From: a virus | Reading direction: 5' to 3' (one strand) | IMG/VR virus record: IMGVR_UViG_3300032284_000735 | Span: 1 to 35,618 of that record | DNA: 35,618 nt | Shown here: positions 34,468-35,618 of the stretch, in pieces | Layout of the letters: every line of letters starts with the position of its first letter | Position numbering within the stretch: the stretch's first letter is position 1 | Translations under genes and position numbers: made by a program | The notes under the pieces: model-generated | The model's database searches: none | The model's input: the letters and a program-made list of their open reading frames with translations, nothing else | Told to the model about the DNA's origin: nothing

Positions 34468-35618
34468 GTCAAAACCATAAACCAATTCGGTTGATGGTTC
34501 CGGTATGGAGTTCACCCAGAGCACATCAATTTGATTGCAGTATATCGTTCTTATATTTGAGAACTGAGGATGATGAGTATATTATAAACTTCAATCACAT
34601 AGATGCACAACAATGTAAAACTATTAAGATTGATAGGTTGGCAAACCCAAATACATTAGTTTTAGGAAATCGTTATATAGGTAGCATAGGGATTGATTAT
34701 GAGTGGGCATACTTTGAAGAGAAAGGTATTCCATTTGTATTCAATGAGTTCGCAGAATCGGTTTATAGAGGGTATAGAAACGACTTTAAAGAATTGAATG
34801 ATTGTGTTCCTTTATTAAAGTGGTATGAATTACTCTCAAAAATAGAAATTATAGAATCGGATAAGAAATGGTATAGACAATATTCACAATCTATCAGTTT
34901 ATTAGGAAGGTTGGAAGGGGCTGGGGTAAAAGTCGATGGAGAAAATTTTATTGATAGTTTTGCATTCAATCCTCAATACATTCGTAACGGATTCATTTTC
35001 ACGCAATACAATCCATACACTATAACCGGCAGACCTTCTAATCGTCATTTAGGAATCAATTACTCTGCTTTAAATAAATCCGATGGTAGTAGGTCTAATT
35101 TTATTAGTAGGTTTGATAAGGGTACTCTAATTCAATTTGACTATGAGTCTTATCACATTCGTTTAATTGGTAAGTTAGTTGGATATGATTTTCCTTTGGG
35201 AGAGACTGCACACCAACATCTTGCAAAGTGGTATGGGATAGAGGATTATAATGAGTCTAAGGGACAAACTTTTAAATATCTTTATGGGGGATTAGATGAT
35301 GTAGCGCGTCAAATACCATTCTTTCAAAAGGTGGATGAGTATATTAAAGACCTCTGGAAAACTTTTATCATTTCGGGAAAACTAACGACACCCCTATTCA
35401 AAAGAGAAATCACACATAATAGAATTGAATCACCAAACGAACAAAAGGTATTTAACTATCTTTTACAAGCATTGGAGACTGAGGTGAATTATGGCAAGTT
35501 GAGAGAAATGATGAAATGGTTAGATGGAAGAAGGTCGAAATTGATACTCTATACCTATGATGCGTTCTTAATTGATACTCATCCGGTGGAGAAAAGTGAG
35601 ATTTTAAATTCTTTAACG
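34428..35618 (+). CDS. Family A DNA polymerase, 3'-truncated by window edge
   Basis: At least 397 residues, open to the last base. The frame is open upstream to a stop at 34419-34421. ATG 34428 is the first start (MKIIENNHILLSF) and ATG 34494 (MVPVWSSPRAHQFD) an alternative. Family A landmarks: TITGRPSN (Thr200-Gly201-Arg202), motif A FDYESYHIRL with Asp238, motif B KGQTFKYLYG whose Lys278, Phe282, Tyr286 and Gly287 have exact K-x3-F-x3-YG spacing, and motif C TYDAFLID with Asp378. Differences: His243 at the usual motif A Glu, Tyr274 where motif B usually has Arg, and YDA instead of HDE. The ~200-residue N-terminal part has no obvious complete exonuclease domain. It replicates phage DNA if active. 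It opens the replication region downstream. Confidence 0.75.
   Translation, partial: MKIIENNHILLSFCQNHKPIRLMVPVWSSPRAHQFDCSISFLYLRTEDDEYIINFNHIDAQQCKTIKIDRLANPNTLVLGNRYIGSIGIDYEWAYFEEKGIPFVFNEFAESVYRGYRNDFKELNDCVPLLKWYELLSKIEIIESDKKWYRQYSQSISLLGRLEGAGVKVDGENFIDSFAFNPQYIRNGFIFTQYNPYTITGRPSNRHLGINYSALNKSDGSRSNFISRFDKGTLIQFDYESYHIRLIGKLVGYDFPLGETAHQHLAKWYGIEDYNESKGQTFKYLYGGLDDVARQIPFFQKVDEYIKDLWKTFIISGKLTTPLFKREITHNRIESPNEQKVFNYLLQALETEVNYGKLREMMKWLDGRRSKLILYTYDAFLIDTHPVEKSEILNSLT

Overview
The window is part of the genome of a tailed phage with a T4-like contractile tail, almost certainly from an uncultured marine virus. All 24 genes I call lie on the plus strand and are tightly packed; I see no tRNA, integrase, insertion sequence or CRISPR array. 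The DNA is AT-rich, nearly every gene stops with TAA, and Shine-Dalgarno sequences are weak or absent. Weak Shine-Dalgarno use is compatible with a Bacteroidota host, but the host cannot be fixed from this sequence.

Positions 1-22168 are a very large receptor-recognition region. Two cyanophage-style beta-repeat fibers come first (1-2172 and 2185-6105). They are followed by an array of Ser/Thr/Asn-rich fiber or adhesin genes (6121-19430) that reuse a few N-terminal docking modules, coiled-coil shafts, a 'VSGSSQ' linker and interchangeable beta modules. Two of these fibers end in S74 self-cleaving chaperone domains. A GT-B glycosyltransferase-like gene follows, then an adhesin with a Hedgehog/intein (Hint) module and a LamG-like lectin domain.

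Positions 22240-33538 are the tail-building block in usual order: sheath (gp18-like), tube (gp19-like), a gp26-like/tail-assembly-chaperone gene with a small +1-frame companion, a small gene, tape measure, tube cap (gp48/54-like), a gp53/LysM-like wedge protein, hub and an unknown protein. A PhyH-type 2-oxoglutarate oxygenase-like gene (33612-34388) and the 5' part of a family A DNA polymerase (from 34428, running off the window) mark the switch to non-structural genes.

Regulation: an ATATTTATA motif lies just upstream of about ten virion genes and is a candidate late-promoter element. The two non-structural genes instead share a different AT-rich upstream element. Hairpins followed by T-runs lie at 14065-14094, 22154-22181, 25056-25090 and 34420-34467. 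The last one covers the predicted start codon of the polymerase. All functional calls rest on remembered family features read by eye; no database search was run.
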